Shown one piece after another: positions 43,327-52,501 of a stretch of DNA of 64,000 nucleotides. The position numbers were made by a program, and so were the translations under genes. This DNA comes from Ensifer adhaerens (GTDB lineage: Bacteria; Pseudomonadota; Alphaproteobacteria; Rhizobiales; Rhizobiaceae), in NCBI RefSeq assembly GCF_000697965.2, contig NZ_CP015880.1:1922001-1986000 (forward strand), given 5' to 3'. The notes beneath the pieces were generated by a model. That model worked only from the letters and a program-made list of their open reading frames with translations, was not told the DNA's origin and did no database searches. How positions within the stretch are numbered: the stretch's first letter is position 1; each line of letters opens with the position of its first letter.

Positions 43327-44433
43327 TCACACATCCAGGGTGATGGCCACGGGGCAATGGTCGGACGCCTTCGGCCGGTCCCAGCCGGTGCGCGGATAGC
43401 GCTCCACCTCCAGATCAGGCGGAAAGATCGTGCGGAACGGCTGGCCGCCGCGAATGACCTCGGGCACCTGGTGCGCGTTGCGCTTGGCAAGCGCCGGCGA
43501 AAGCCAGATATAGTCGAGCTGGCAGAGATGCCGCTCCTGCGGCCCGCGGCTGTGGAACAGCGTCCAGCGATCCATCACCGGACGGCGCAGCATCGGGTTC
43601 TCGACAAAGCCGTCGCGGGTGAAGACGTCAAGCGAACTCGTCTCCTCCTCATGCGGCACGAACTGGTAGCCGGTGCGCCGGTCGCCGAGGATGTTCACCT
43701 TCTCCTGGTAATCGTTCATGTCGCCGCAGATCGCGAACATCTTGTCGGCCGTCTTCCCGCGGCCGAAGCGGCTTTCGATGATGTGGCGCACGGCCGAGGC
43801 TTCGGCCACGCGCAGCGGCATCGTCGCCTGCCGGCCGTCGAGCCCTTCGCGCGCCGGCCCCATCGACTTGAAATGCACCACGTAGAGCGTCAGCGGCCGC
43901 CCGCCGATCCTTAAGTCCAGCTCCAGGCAGTCGCGCTTGAAGATCCGGTCGGCCGGCCGGTTGGTAAGCGCTATTCTGTCGTTGAAGAGGTCGAGGTCCT
44001 CATAGGTCAGCCCCGCATGGCTCTTCACGTCGAGGCATTCGATCGGCTGGCCGTCGCGCGTCTCCTCGCGCATCAGCACGGCGACGTCGATCCCGCGCGA
44101 ATCATTGCCCTCTATCAGGTACTTCTGGCGATAGCCGTTGCCGACCATGCGAAAAAGGTAGTTGTATTCGAAGGCCTGCAGCGAGGCCATGTTGTCGGCT
44201 TCCTGCAGGCAGAGGATATCGGCATCGCAATCGGCGATCGCCAGCGCCGACATCTGCCGCGTATCGTCCGTATGCGCAATCGTGCGCGCCTCCTCCAGCC
44301 GCTGGTACTCGGCTTCCGTCTTCACGTCGAAGAGCCGGAGCACGCGGTCCTGTTTCAGCTGGTTGCGAAAGCCGGAAAAATCGAAGCGGCTCAAAAGGTT
44401 TTCGATGTTGAAGGTGGCAAGGCGAAGCGACAT
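43327..44433 (-). CDS. Endonuclease/exonuclease/phosphatase-family protein
   Basis: 368 residues. Metal-dependent EEP fold: LATFNIENLLSRF, ILCLQEADNMASLQ (catalytic Glu), YVVHFKSMGP, ICGDMNDYQEK, and SDHCPVAITL with the terminal Asp/His. It has no signal peptide. It is followed by the Nudix gene with 1-2 nt separation, suggesting a joint role in nucleotide/nucleic-acid clean-up. The upstream region contains the 57-bp repeat array. Confidence 0.85.
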   Translation of the reverse strand: MSLRLATFNIENLLSRFDFSGFRNQLKQDRVLRLFDVKTEAEYQRLEEARTIAHTDDTRQMSALAIADCDADILCLQEADNMASLQAFEYNYLFRMVGNGYRQKYLIEGNDSRGIDVAVLMREETRDGQPIECLDVKSHAGLTYEDLDLFNDRIALTNRPADRIFKRDCLELDLRIGGRPLTLYVVHFKSMGPAREGLDGRQATMPLRVAEASAVRHIIESRFGRGKTADKMFAICGDMNDYQEKVNILGDRRTGYQFVPHEEETSSLDVFTRDGFVENPMLRRPVMDRWTLFHSRGPQERHLCQLDYIWLSPALAKRNAHQVPEVIRGGQPFRTIFPPDLEVERYPRTGWDRPKASDHCPVAITLDV

Positions 44434-44469
44434 TTATCAATTCCGTGGCATGAAATGCGGGGAGCTTAA

Positions 44470-44739
44470 GCAATTCCAGGAAAAGTGTGAAACGGTTTTC
44501 CGTTCGGAATTGCGTCATCTCAAAAAGCAATTCCAGGAAAAGTGTGAAACGGTTTTCCGTCCGGAATCGCGCCATCTCAAAAAGCAATTCCAGGAAAAGT
44601 GCGAAGCGGTTTTCCGTCCGGAATCGCGCCATCTCAAAAAGCAATTCCAGGAAAAGTGTGAAACGGTTTTCCGTTCGGAATTGCGCCATCTCAAAAAGCA
44701 ATTCCAGGAAAAGTGCGAAGCGCTTGTCCGTCCGGAATC
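44470..44739. repeat. Five-copy 57-bp tandem array of palindromic units
   Basis: Units start at 44470, 44527, 44584, 44641 and 44698 (last partial). Each carries an imperfect hairpin GCAATTCC-A-GGAAAA...TTTTCC-GTTC-GGAATTGC, and a spacer GTCATCTCAAAAA. Units differ at a few paired positions (AAACGG/AAGCGG, GTTCGG/GTCCGG), two of the changes covarying. Between the divergent EEP and CYTH-CHAD genes. This palindrome is of a type dispersed singly in rhizobial intergenic DNA; here it is tandem. Confidence 0.9.
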
Positions 44740-44888
44740 CATTGAAAACCCGTACACCCCGGCGGCCTTCAGCTTCGAGCGCGACCTATCGCGTGGGACC
44801 GCCGCCGCAAATATGATCCATGTCATCCAGAACACGAACCAATGTGCTCATATGGCATTATCGCGTTGTCTCTTGCACTTGTTGGAGG

Positions 44889-46346
44889 ATGGGGTTGAAC
44901 ACGGAAATCGAAATCAAGCTCGAGCTTCTCCCTGAAGATCTCGATCGCTTCGCCGCATCCGGGCTTCTGGGTGAGCCGGCGCGCGTCGAAAGCCAGCGGT
45001 CGGTCTATTTCGATACGCGCGCCCGCGACCTGTTCCAGTCGGGTTTCACGCTGCGCATCCGCACGGTCGGTTCTGCCCGCACCCAGACGATCAAGGCGAC
45101 GGGAGCGAGCGCCTCGGTTTTCGCCCGGCCGGAATGGGAGCAGCCGCTGGACAGCGACGAGCCGGTGGTCGACCACACCACGCCGCTTGCCGCCCAGTTC
45201 GACCTCGAGCCAGGCGATCTGCAGGCGCATTTTGCCGTCGATGTCGAGCGCACCACCTGGAAAGTGAAACAGGATGGCGCCGACGTCGAGGTCGTGCTCG
45301 ACCGCGGCCTGATCACCGCGGGCACCCGCCAGACCGCGATCGGCGAGATCGAACTTGAGCTCAAGGACGGCGCGCCCGAGGCGCTCTTCACGCTCGCCCG
45401 CCGTATCGAGGCGATCGTTCCCATCCGCTTCGGCGTCATGTCCAAGGCGGAGCGCGGCTTCCGTCTCATCGATGCCGAGCAGATGGTCTTCAAGGCCGAG
45501 CCGGTCGAACTCGACCGCGAGATGCGGGTGGCAAAGAGCTTCCGCACGGTCGCCCTTGCCTGTCTTCGCCACCACCGCCTGAACGAAGACGTGCTGCGCG
45601 TGCGCCAGAACCCGGAGGCCCTGCACCAGGCTCGCGTTGCCCTTCGGCGCCTGCGATCGGCCTTCTCGCTCTACAGGGATTTGCTTCAGGACGACGAAAG
45701 TACGCGCCTGAAAGGCGAGCTGAAGTGGCTGGCGGGCGTCTTCGGCAAGGCCCGCGACGTCGACGTTCTCCTGGCCCGCGCATCCCAGCCGGAACTTGTC
45801 GAGTGGCTGAAGACGGCCCGCGCCGCCCGCTATCGGGAGGTGTTCGCGGCGCTCGATGACGGTCGCGGCCGCGCCCTCATGCTCGATCTCCACCAGTGGC
45901 TGCACTGCGGCGCCTATCTTTCATCGCCGCCCGCCGAACTTCACGATCGGCCCGTGACCGATTTTGCCGAGGCCGTGCTCGACCGCGAGCGCCGGAAGCT
46001 GAAGAAGCACGGCCGCGCGCTCGCCAAGATCAACGACGAGGAGCGGCACGAGGCCCGCAAGGACGCCAAGAAGCTGCGCTATGCCGCCGAATTCTTTGCG
46101 ACACTGTTCGACGACAAGCGTGGCGCCAGGCGCCACAAGCGCTTCACGGCCGCAATGGCCGCACTGCAGGATGAACTCGGCACGCTCAACGATCTGGTTT
46201 CGGCGCCGAATGTGCTCGGCGAGATCGGCCTCGAAGATCACCCGGACGCCGGAACGCTCGTCGTTCAGGCCAACAAGGACAAGCTCATCGACCGCGCGCA
46301 GGCTGCGCTCGACGACGTGATCGACGTCAAGCGCTTCTGGCGTTGA
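44889..46346 (+). CDS. CYTH-CHAD domain protein
   Basis: 485 residues from ATG 44889; TTG 44895 is better spaced from GGAGG. The CYTH domain (residues 1-200) starts EIEIKLEL (ExExK) and has the basic/acidic tunnel residues (YFDTRARDLFQSGFTLRIRT, EIELELKDG). The CHAD domain (about 220-480) is helical and His/Arg-rich (CLRHHRLNEDVLRVRQ, ALHQARVALRRLRSAFSLYR). It is probably an inorganic triphosphatase-like protein that binds polyphosphate through CHAD. A tandem palindromic array precedes it. Confidence 0.87.
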   Translation: MGLNTEIEIKLELLPEDLDRFAASGLLGEPARVESQRSVYFDTRARDLFQSGFTLRIRTVGSARTQTIKATGASASVFARPEWEQPLDSDEPVVDHTTPLAAQFDLEPGDLQAHFAVDVERTTWKVKQDGADVEVVLDRGLITAGTRQTAIGEIELELKDGAPEALFTLARRIEAIVPIRFGVMSKAERGFRLIDAEQMVFKAEPVELDREMRVAKSFRTVALACLRHHRLNEDVLRVRQNPEALHQARVALRRLRSAFSLYRDLLQDDESTRLKGELKWLAGVFGKARDVDVLLARASQPELVEWLKTARAARYREVFAALDDGRGRALMLDLHQWLHCGAYLSSPPAELHDRPVTDFAEAVLDRERRKLKKHGRALAKINDEERHEARKDAKKLRYAAEFFATLFDDKRGARRHKRFTAAMAALQDELGTLNDLVSAPNVLGEIGLEDHPDAGTLVVQANKDKLIDRAQAALDDVIDVKRFWR

Positions 46347-46350
46347 GCAA

Positions 46351-46381
46351 GCCGGGCAAACCGACGTCGGTTTATCCCGGC
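46351..46381. terminator. Bidirectional hairpin between converging genes
   Basis: GCCGGG-C-AAACCGA-CG-TCGGTTT-AT-CCCGGC is nearly perfect. It lies between the stops of the CYTH-CHAD gene and the DUF1254 gene, which suits a bidirectional terminator. Confidence 0.6.
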
Positions 46382-46394
46382 ACCTTGGCCCCCC

Positions 46395-47945
46395 TCATGC
46401 CGCAACCGTGATCTTCGGCGGCTGCCAGGTGCCGTCGAGGATCGCGTCCTTGCCCCAATAGGCGCGAATGTAGAGCGAGAAGATTCCGTGCGGCGCCGGC
46501 AGCCAGTTGCTGTCCTTTTCCCCGCCGGGGCGCTCGGCGCTCACGTAGAGCGTCAGCGAGCCGTCCGCATTGCGCTTCAGCCTGTCGCTCTTGGTGCCCA
46601 GCGAATAGCGCTTGAAGTCGTTGGTGTGGAAGAGGTGCTTGTCGTCATAAAGGGTCAGCGACCAGAAGCCGTTGACCGGCGGTTCCTGGCCGGGCGCAAA
46701 GGTGATCTCGTAGAGTTTCACGCCGGTCAGCTGGTCGCCGGCGCCGTCGAAGTCGGTATAGAAATACTGCGTCTCGCTCGGCCGGTTGTTGAACATGTTC
46801 GACTTGGCGGTGCCGGTCCGGTTGAAGTAGTCGATCCCCCATTGCGCATTGTTGACCGAGCGGTTCCAGCCATTGCCGGCCGGCAGCCCGTTGCGCTGCC
46901 ATTCCAAGAAGGGGTGGATGACCTTGTTCTCGGTCTCGATCGCGGTGTCGACGAGCATGCCCCGAAGCTCGGGATCCCGCTCGGCCGCGTCGAGCAACAG
47001 GCGGAACTGGGCAAAAAGCGCCTCCTCCCCCGGCAGCGGATCGACCGCGGCGATGGCGTCGCCGAACTGGTCGAAGAACGTCTCCGGCGTCACCCATTTG
47101 GTTTCGGCGTCGGTCGCGCCGCCGTTTAAGGGCGGAGCCGGAATGTCGGTCAGCTTTGCCCATTCGATCGTCTTCGCCTCGCCGGTAAACTCTTTCAGCG
47201 GATAGAAAACCACCTGGTTGATCAGCGGCTGGACCGCCTGGTTGTCGTCGCTCACGTCGGTCTGGAAGATGCGGGGAATGGCGCTCGCAAGCGATGTCGG
47301 GGAGCGGATGATGTCGGTGATGCCGGCGGGCTTCAGCCCGTCCCAGTCGGGGCCGACAAGAAGATAGAAGCCGGGCCGCGTGCCATAGGGCTTGCCGAGC
47401 TGGCCGAACTGATCGGTGCGGGCATCGTAGAGCGAATAGAGCCAGAAGCGGTCGCCGAAGTCGGGCACCTGCGCGACGACGGGCTCATCGTCGAGCTCGA
47501 AGAAACCGAGGCCATAGACGACGTCCTGGTTGGGGCATGTGACGAAGGTTTCCGACGGCTCGATATAGTCGTGCAGCATGCCCACCTGGCCGCGCGGGGC
47601 CACCGGCGAAAGGCCACCGAGCAGACCCGCATAAGGCGCCTGGGTGACCTTGGCCCTGCGGTTCAGCATGTTGACGATCGGCCAGCCCCAGATATAGGCC
47701 ATCTGCCCGATCGTACGGGCATAGCCTGGATGCATGGCAACGCCGGTCACCGGCAGCGTCGGCGCTCCCGGCCCGAGCGCTTGCTGCGCCTCGGCGGGCG
47801 TGGCCGAGGTAACGACCGAGGCGGCGGTCAAAGCCGCCGGAACGGCCGCGCCGGCACCGATCGCGGCAAGCGAGGCTGCTCCGATCCCGCCTTTCATCAT
47901 GTCGCGTCGAGTGATTTCAAGATTGCTGCCGGATGTTTTCATCAT
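46395..47945 (-). CDS. DUF1254/DUF1214 protein, Tat-exported
   Basis: 516 residues from ATG 47945 (47942 also possible). A Tat-like signal TRRDMMKGGIGAASLAAIGA is followed by TPAEAQQ. DUF1254 region: YIWGWPIVNMLNRRAKVTQA, NQDVVYGLGFFELDDEPVVA. DUF1214 region: FWSLTLYDDKHLFHTNDFKR and LYVSAERPGGEKDSNWLPAP. Secreted beta-sandwich protein of unknown function; family members often occur next to transport or stress genes. Confidence 0.85.
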   Translation of the reverse strand: MMKTSGSNLEITRRDMMKGGIGAASLAAIGAGAAVPAALTAASVVTSATPAEAQQALGPGAPTLPVTGVAMHPGYARTIGQMAYIWGWPIVNMLNRRAKVTQAPYAGLLGGLSPVAPRGQVGMLHDYIEPSETFVTCPNQDVVYGLGFFELDDEPVVAQVPDFGDRFWLYSLYDARTDQFGQLGKPYGTRPGFYLLVGPDWDGLKPAGITDIIRSPTSLASAIPRIFQTDVSDDNQAVQPLINQVVFYPLKEFTGEAKTIEWAKLTDIPAPPLNGGATDAETKWVTPETFFDQFGDAIAAVDPLPGEEALFAQFRLLLDAAERDPELRGMLVDTAIETENKVIHPFLEWQRNGLPAGNGWNRSVNNAQWGIDYFNRTGTAKSNMFNNRPSETQYFYTDFDGAGDQLTGVKLYEITFAPGQEPPVNGFWSLTLYDDKHLFHTNDFKRYSLGTKSDRLKRNADGSLTLYVSAERPGGEKDSNWLPAPHGIFSLYIRAYWGKDAILDGTWQPPKITVAA

Positions 47946-48318
47946 CGTCTCCAGGCGTCCTGATCAATCAGCTTTCGAAAGGCACCCGCACAGGCGCCCC
48001 GTTTTTGGCACACCGTCCATCTCGCCCGGCTTCGTCCTCGCGCCGGAAAACCGGCCTTTCGCCCTCACCCGTGACGGTTCAGGACACGGATCGCTCGCAA
48101 GAATGGTTCTCTGTTTTTTTTCCTCAACTGCGGCATTTCAATGCCCAGCAGCACGGATCCGCACAGGGCCATCGGACACCGCGCGTGAGGACCGCTATCC
48201 TGCCGAAACAAGCCGTTCGGCGAAAGTACGTAACTGTTAAAATACGATGCAAACGATCACGTAAAGCAGGGCGATCTTCCTTTCACCGATCGCCCCGCCT
48301 TGACGAACCGTCGCAGGC
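47946..48318. other. Gene-free stretch with hairpin
   Basis: A GGGCGATC-N11-GATCGCCC hairpin (48269-48295) lies just past the stop of the dapA-like gene side. No gene seen; the remainder is promoter region for the DUF1254 gene. Confidence 0.45.
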
Positions 48319-49236
48319 TCAGCGGCGGCCGTCCTGCGCCGCCATCGCCCTTTCGATCCTCAGCGCCAGGTCATCACTCACCGGCACCATCGGTAGGCGC
48401 ATCTCCGGGCTGTCGATCAGCCCCGCGCGCCACAGCCAGTGCTTGATCGGTCCGGGGCTCGGCTCGGCAAAGAGCAGCCGCGGCAGGTCGGCAAGGCGCT
48501 GCCAGGCGGAAAGCGCCCCCGCCTGGTCGCCGGCAAGCAGCCTGTTGCGAACATCGGCGAAGGCTGCCGTCTGCACATGGGCGGACGCCGTGATCCCGCC
48601 TTCGGCCCCTTGCGTCAGCGCCGTGTAGAACAACGGGTCCTCGCCGGTCAGTACGGCGAAATCGCGCGGCTTGTGGCGCAGCAGATCGAAGGATTGCGTC
48701 GCATCCGCCGAACAATCCTTGACGCCGACGATGTTTCTCCGTTCCGCCAGTTGCAGCATCGTCTCGTTGCCGAGGTTGACGCCCGTCCGGTAGGGAATGT
48801 TGTAGATCAGGATCGGCCGGTCCGTGGCATCAGCAAGGGCCGAGAAATGCGCAAACAGCCCCCGCTGCGACGGCCGCGTGTAATAGGGGCAGGCAATCAG
48901 ATAGCCATCGACGCCCCAAGCGGCCATCCGCTCCAGCGCCTTCACCGACTTCCGCGTATCGCTGCCGGAAAGCCCGAAATAGACCGGAATGCGCCGGCCG
49001 GATCCAGCCAGGGCCTGATTGGTGATCGCAACCACCCGCTCGCACTCCGCCTCGTCGAGCGCCATGCCCTCGCCCGTGGTCGCGCCGAGAATGAAGCCAT
49101 CGATCGGCTCGGCCGCATAGTGGACGACCAGCCGGCGGAGTGAGCGCTCGTCCAGTTCACCATGGCGAAAGGGCGTGATCAGCGGCAGCCAGAGGCCGCC
49201 AAGGCCCGGCGATTGCGTTGAAGCTGTGCTTTCCAT
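48319..49236 (-). CDS. Dihydrodipicolinate synthase-family aldolase
   Basis: 305 residues from ATG 49236 (AAGGAGATG upstream; ATG 49278 is unlikely). LPLITPFRHGELD, GATTGEGMALDEAECERVV, the catalytic Tyr in YNIPYRTGVNLG and the Schiff-base Lys in GVKDCSADATQS are all present. It could be the lysine pathway enzyme or one of several class I pyruvate aldolases of the same fold; distinguishing needs active-site comparison. Confidence 0.88.
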   Translation of the reverse strand: MESTASTQSPGLGGLWLPLITPFRHGELDERSLRRLVVHYAAEPIDGFILGATTGEGMALDEAECERVVAITNQALAGSGRRIPVYFGLSGSDTRKSVKALERMAAWGVDGYLIACPYYTRPSQRGLFAHFSALADATDRPILIYNIPYRTGVNLGNETMLQLAERRNIVGVKDCSADATQSFDLLRHKPRDFAVLTGEDPLFYTALTQGAEGGITASAHVQTAAFADVRNRLLAGDQAGALSAWQRLADLPRLLFAEPSPGPIKHWLWRAGLIDSPEMRLPMVPVSDDLALRIERAMAAQDGRR

Positions 49237-49699
49237 GAAATTCCATCTCCTTGAAAAAACCGGAGACGGAGAGCGCAAGCGAAAACCCCGTCCGAACCGG
49301 CGGGGTCGATCTGATCCTTGTGCTTGCTATGCTCTGCGCGCAACGACCGACAGCCCCGGGTGCGGGGCTTTTTTCACAGTCGTCAGTTTGGCGAGGCGGC
49401 AGGTCATGAGCGCGAAGGTCGAACAGTCCGGCTGCATTGTCAAGGAGGACCCGCTCCTAGCGACGACGTGCCTGCGCTCCCCGATCGTCGCAGCAACGCC
49501 TCGATCTTGCAATTTTCAGTTGTTTACAGTTACTTGGCCGCATCAAATCCAATCTTGCAGCAGGCCTGGCGAAGGCTGCTGAAGATTGCATGACGCCGTG
49601 CGCGGCACGCGCTTCGACAGGCTGATACAGCGCTCGCCGGCAATCCAATCCGCTTAGCCCAAACTTGAGCTTCCGCTCAGTCCGGACATGCGCTTGCGC
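49237..49699. other. Gene-poor stretch
   Basis: No convincing gene. It contains a terminator (49352-49376) and, at the end, two copies of a 16-bp sequence. An AT-richer block near 49505-49555 could be a promoter or a decayed insertion. Confidence 0.5.
49352..49376 (+). terminator. Rho-independent terminator
   Basis: AGCCCCG (49352-49358) pairs with CGGGGCT (49363-49369) around a GGTG loop, then TTTTTT. No plus-strand gene ends immediately upstream, so its client is unclear. Confidence 0.65.
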
Positions 49700-49712
49700 T
49701 CAGTCCGGACAT
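49674..49712. repeat. 16-bp direct repeat at a gene end
   Basis: CGCTCAGTCCGGACAT at 49674-49689 and 49697-49712 (period 23). The second copy contains the stop codon and last residues of the cytochrome gene, indicating a small tandem duplication of its 3' end. Confidence 0.85.
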
Positions 49713-50341
49713 TCCGCGCCGGTATCCACCCAGGCTGTGATCAGCGCGGCGAACTCCGGTTGCGAACCGGGCGGCGCACTGCGGCCCTCACCCGGATGCC
49801 AGGCCCAGCCGACCAGGTGATCCTCGCCCATGTGCTTGCTGAGATCGGCATGGGAGCGGTTGCCGTTACGCTCGGTGTCCTTCACCTGTTCGCAGATCTC
49901 GCGAACGGTGAGGCCCTGCCAGGCCATGCTTTCGGGCGCCAGCTGCCAATGGGCGTTGCCGGGGATGGATTTCAGCCGGCTGCCGACGATCGCCCGGTTC
50001 TCCGCGCCGTGGCAGGTGCTGCAGGCAAGGCCGGCCGGCCCCATCGAACTGTCGGCGGCGATCATCAGTGGCACATGCGGGTGCATGTCCTCGCCCTGCG
50101 TCGGGCTGCGCGTTGCCGGGTGACAGTTGATGCAGCGCGGATGGGTGAGCACCCGGCTTGCCTCGGCAAAGATCGCCTTCGAGCGCTGGCGCGCGTCGGT
50201 GATCGAGGCAAAGTCGGCCGCGCCTTTCAAGGCGCCGCCGCTGGCGGTTTCGGCAAAACCGTTGACCGGCTCGAAAGTGGCGATGAGACCTGCGGCCACG
50301 AGCGCGGATGCAAGCGAGAGAGCAAGAGCGGGCCTGTTCAT
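49700..50341 (-). CDS. Dihaem cytochrome c-like protein
   Basis: 213 residues from ATG 50341. Signal sequence PALALSLASALVAAGLIATF. Two haem attachment motifs, CINCH (HPRCINCHPATRS) and CSTCH (GLACSTCHGAENR). Periplasmic. It overlaps the stop region of the molybdenum-subunit gene (4 nt apart on the same strand), so it is the likely electron acceptor for that enzyme. Confidence 0.85.
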   Translation of the reverse strand: MNRPALALSLASALVAAGLIATFEPVNGFAETASGGALKGAADFASITDARQRSKAIFAEASRVLTHPRCINCHPATRSPTQGEDMHPHVPLMIAADSSMGPAGLACSTCHGAENRAIVGSRLKSIPGNAHWQLAPESMAWQGLTVREICEQVKDTERNGNRSHADLSKHMGEDHLVGWAWHPGEGRSAPPGSQPEFAALITAWVDTGAECPD

Positions 50342-50343
50342 GG

Positions 50344-52497
50344 TCACACCCTCCTCAGGTCGCCCTGGTCGATCGGCAGGGTTCTGAGCCGCTTGCCGGT
50401 CGCCATGAAGATCGCGTTCAGAAGCGCCGGCGCCACGCCGGGCGTGCCCACCTCGCCGATGCCGCCGGGCGCCTCGGCGCTCGGCACGATATGCACCTCG
50501 ATCGGCGGCGTCTCGTGAATGCGCAGGACAGGCGCATCGTCGAAATTCCCTTCGACCACCGCGCCGTTTTCGACGGTGATGCGCCCGTAAAGTGCCGCAC
50601 TCAGGCCGTAGACGACGCCGCTCTGGATCTGCGCTTCGACCGTGTCCGGGTTGATCACCTGGCCGCAATCGACCGCGCAGACGATACGCTCGGTCTTGAA
50701 CCTGCCGTTCCCGTCGAGGCTGACTTCGGCGACCATCGCCGCGAAGCTGCCGAAATCCTCGGCAACCGCGATACCCCGCCCCCTGCCCTTGGCAAGCGGG
50801 GTCGACCAGCCGGCCTTCTCGGCTGCAAGGTCGAGCGCGCCGAGCAGCCGCGGCTTGTGCTGCAGCAGCCGCCGCCGGTATTCGAGCGGATCGATGCCCG
50901 CCAGTTCCGCCAGTTCGTCGATTCCGCATTCGACCGGGGGAATGTTGCGGGTGGCGCCGACACCACGCCAGTTACCGGTGAGCATGCCATCCGGCGCCTC
51001 CTGGCGGGCAAAATCGGTCTGCCTGTTTTCGATCGCATAGGGCGTTTCGGCCCCCGCCATCTGGTCGAGGTCGACACCGTCCTTGGTAAAGCCCGGGAAC
51101 CAGCGCGCCATGACCGACGGGCCGATGACCCGGTGCCGCCAGGAGACCGGCATGCCGTCGGCCCCGAGCGTCGCCGTCACCTTGCTGTAGTTGAGGTAAC
51201 GATAGCAGTCGTGACGGATGTCCTCCTCCCGGCTCCAGGTCACTTTCACCGGGCCCTTCACCTGCTTGGCGATCTTCGTCGCGAGGATCACGCCGTCGAC
51301 ATCGAGCCTGCGGCCAAAGCCGCCGCCGAGCAAGTGGTTGTGCACCACCACCTTTTCGACCGGCAGGCCGGTAACGTCGGCCGCCGCCTGCCGTGCCCGG
51401 CTCATGATCTGCGTCCCCACCCAGACCTCGCAGCCATCGGGGCGCACATGCACGGTGCAATTCATCGGCTCCATGGCGGAATGGGTCAGGATCGGCATGC
51501 GGTAGACGAATTCGTGCACCGGCCCATGCTCGGCCTCGGCCTTGGCGACATCGCCTTCGCTGACATGCGGCAGGGCCTTGCCGTCGATCGCCGCATCCAT
51601 GAGGTGCTCGAGTTCGGCTTGCGAAACCGAGGCGCTCGGCCCCGGATCCCATTCGATCGAAAGGGCCGCGAGCCCCTTCCGCGCAGCGCCGGTATTGTTG
51701 GCGACGACCGCGACGGCCTCCTCGATGCGGACCACCTGGCTGACGCCCTTGATCGCCATGGCCGGGGCCTCGTCGACTGAGCGCAGCTTGCCGTTGAAGT
51801 GCGGACAGATCGCGATCGCCGCATAGGAGACGCCATCCGGGCGGGCATCGATGCCGAATTTCGCCGTGCCGTTCACCTTCTCCGGGCTGTCGAGACGATG
51901 CATCGGCTTGCCGATCACCCGGTAGCTGGACGCCGGCTTCAGCGGCACCTCCTGCGGCGCGACTTCAGAGGCCGCAGCCGCAATCAGGCTGCCATAGGCG
52001 GCGCGCCGGCTGCCGGCGGTCTCGACCACATGTCCCGCCTCGGCCTTGCAGGCGTCCGGCGAAACGCCCCAGTCGCGCGCCGCAGCGCCGATGAGCATGA
52101 TGCGGGCCGCCGCACCCGCCTTGCGCATCTGCTCGTAGACACCGCGGATCGCAAAGGAACCGCCGGTGATCTGGTCGCCCAGCAGCGGATTGGCATATTG
52201 CTTGGGGTCGGCCGGCGCATGTTCCAGCACCACCTGGTCGAGCCCGACCTCCAGCTCTTCGGCAAGCATCATCGCGACCGCCGTATAGATGCCCTGCCCC
52301 ATTTCCACCGAGGGCATGACGAAGGTGATCTTGCCTTCCTGGGGAATGCGGATGAAGGCGTTCGGCGAAAAGGGCTCGCCCGCTGCGACGGCCGCCTGCG
52401 GCCTGAAGCCGATCACCAGCCCCGCGCCGGTCAGCGATGCGCCGATCAGAAGCTGGCGGCGCGATAAGGAAAGGTTCGTTCTGTCGAAGATGGACAT
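50344..52497 (-). CDS. Molybdopterin-binding subunit, isoquinoline 1-oxidoreductase/aldehyde dehydrogenase type
   Basis: 717 residues from ATG 52497 (GGGGGTGATGCC). Twin-arginine signal SRRQLLIGASLTGAGLVIG. Xanthine-oxidase-fold Mo domain with LGGGFGRRLDVDGVILATKI, MSIEWDPG-type substrate channel segment, and GGIGEVGTPGVAPALLNAIF, which contains the catalytic Glu. FAD is absent, as in the IorB-type enzymes. Works with the 2Fe-2S subunit and the cytochrome; hydroxylates or oxidises an aldehyde or N-heterocycle in the periplasm. Confidence 0.9.
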   Translation of the reverse strand: MSIFDRTNLSLSRRQLLIGASLTGAGLVIGFRPQAAVAAGEPFSPNAFIRIPQEGKITFVMPSVEMGQGIYTAVAMMLAEELEVGLDQVVLEHAPADPKQYANPLLGDQITGGSFAIRGVYEQMRKAGAAARIMLIGAAARDWGVSPDACKAEAGHVVETAGSRRAAYGSLIAAAASEVAPQEVPLKPASSYRVIGKPMHRLDSPEKVNGTAKFGIDARPDGVSYAAIAICPHFNGKLRSVDEAPAMAIKGVSQVVRIEEAVAVVANNTGAARKGLAALSIEWDPGPSASVSQAELEHLMDAAIDGKALPHVSEGDVAKAEAEHGPVHEFVYRMPILTHSAMEPMNCTVHVRPDGCEVWVGTQIMSRARQAAADVTGLPVEKVVVHNHLLGGGFGRRLDVDGVILATKIAKQVKGPVKVTWSREEDIRHDCYRYLNYSKVTATLGADGMPVSWRHRVIGPSVMARWFPGFTKDGVDLDQMAGAETPYAIENRQTDFARQEAPDGMLTGNWRGVGATRNIPPVECGIDELAELAGIDPLEYRRRLLQHKPRLLGALDLAAEKAGWSTPLAKGRGRGIAVAEDFGSFAAMVAEVSLDGNGRFKTERIVCAVDCGQVINPDTVEAQIQSGVVYGLSAALYGRITVENGAVVEGNFDDAPVLRIHETPPIEVHIVPSAEAPGGIGEVGTPGVAPALLNAIFMATGKRLRTLPIDQGDLRRV

Positions 52498-52501
52498 GGC
52501 A

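Noticed and set aside
44470..44739. CRISPR array
   Set aside because: The entire 57-bp unit is repeated including the spacer-like part; there are no unique spacers and no cas genes.
44102..44816. Repetitive frames on both strands through the 57-bp array
   Set aside because: All frames stay open because the period is a multiple of three; peptides such as FRTENRFTLFLEL are translated hairpins, not proteins.
50308..51780. 490-codon plus-strand frame opposite the Mo-subunit gene
   Set aside because: Shadow; the minus strand carries an intact family protein with clear motifs.
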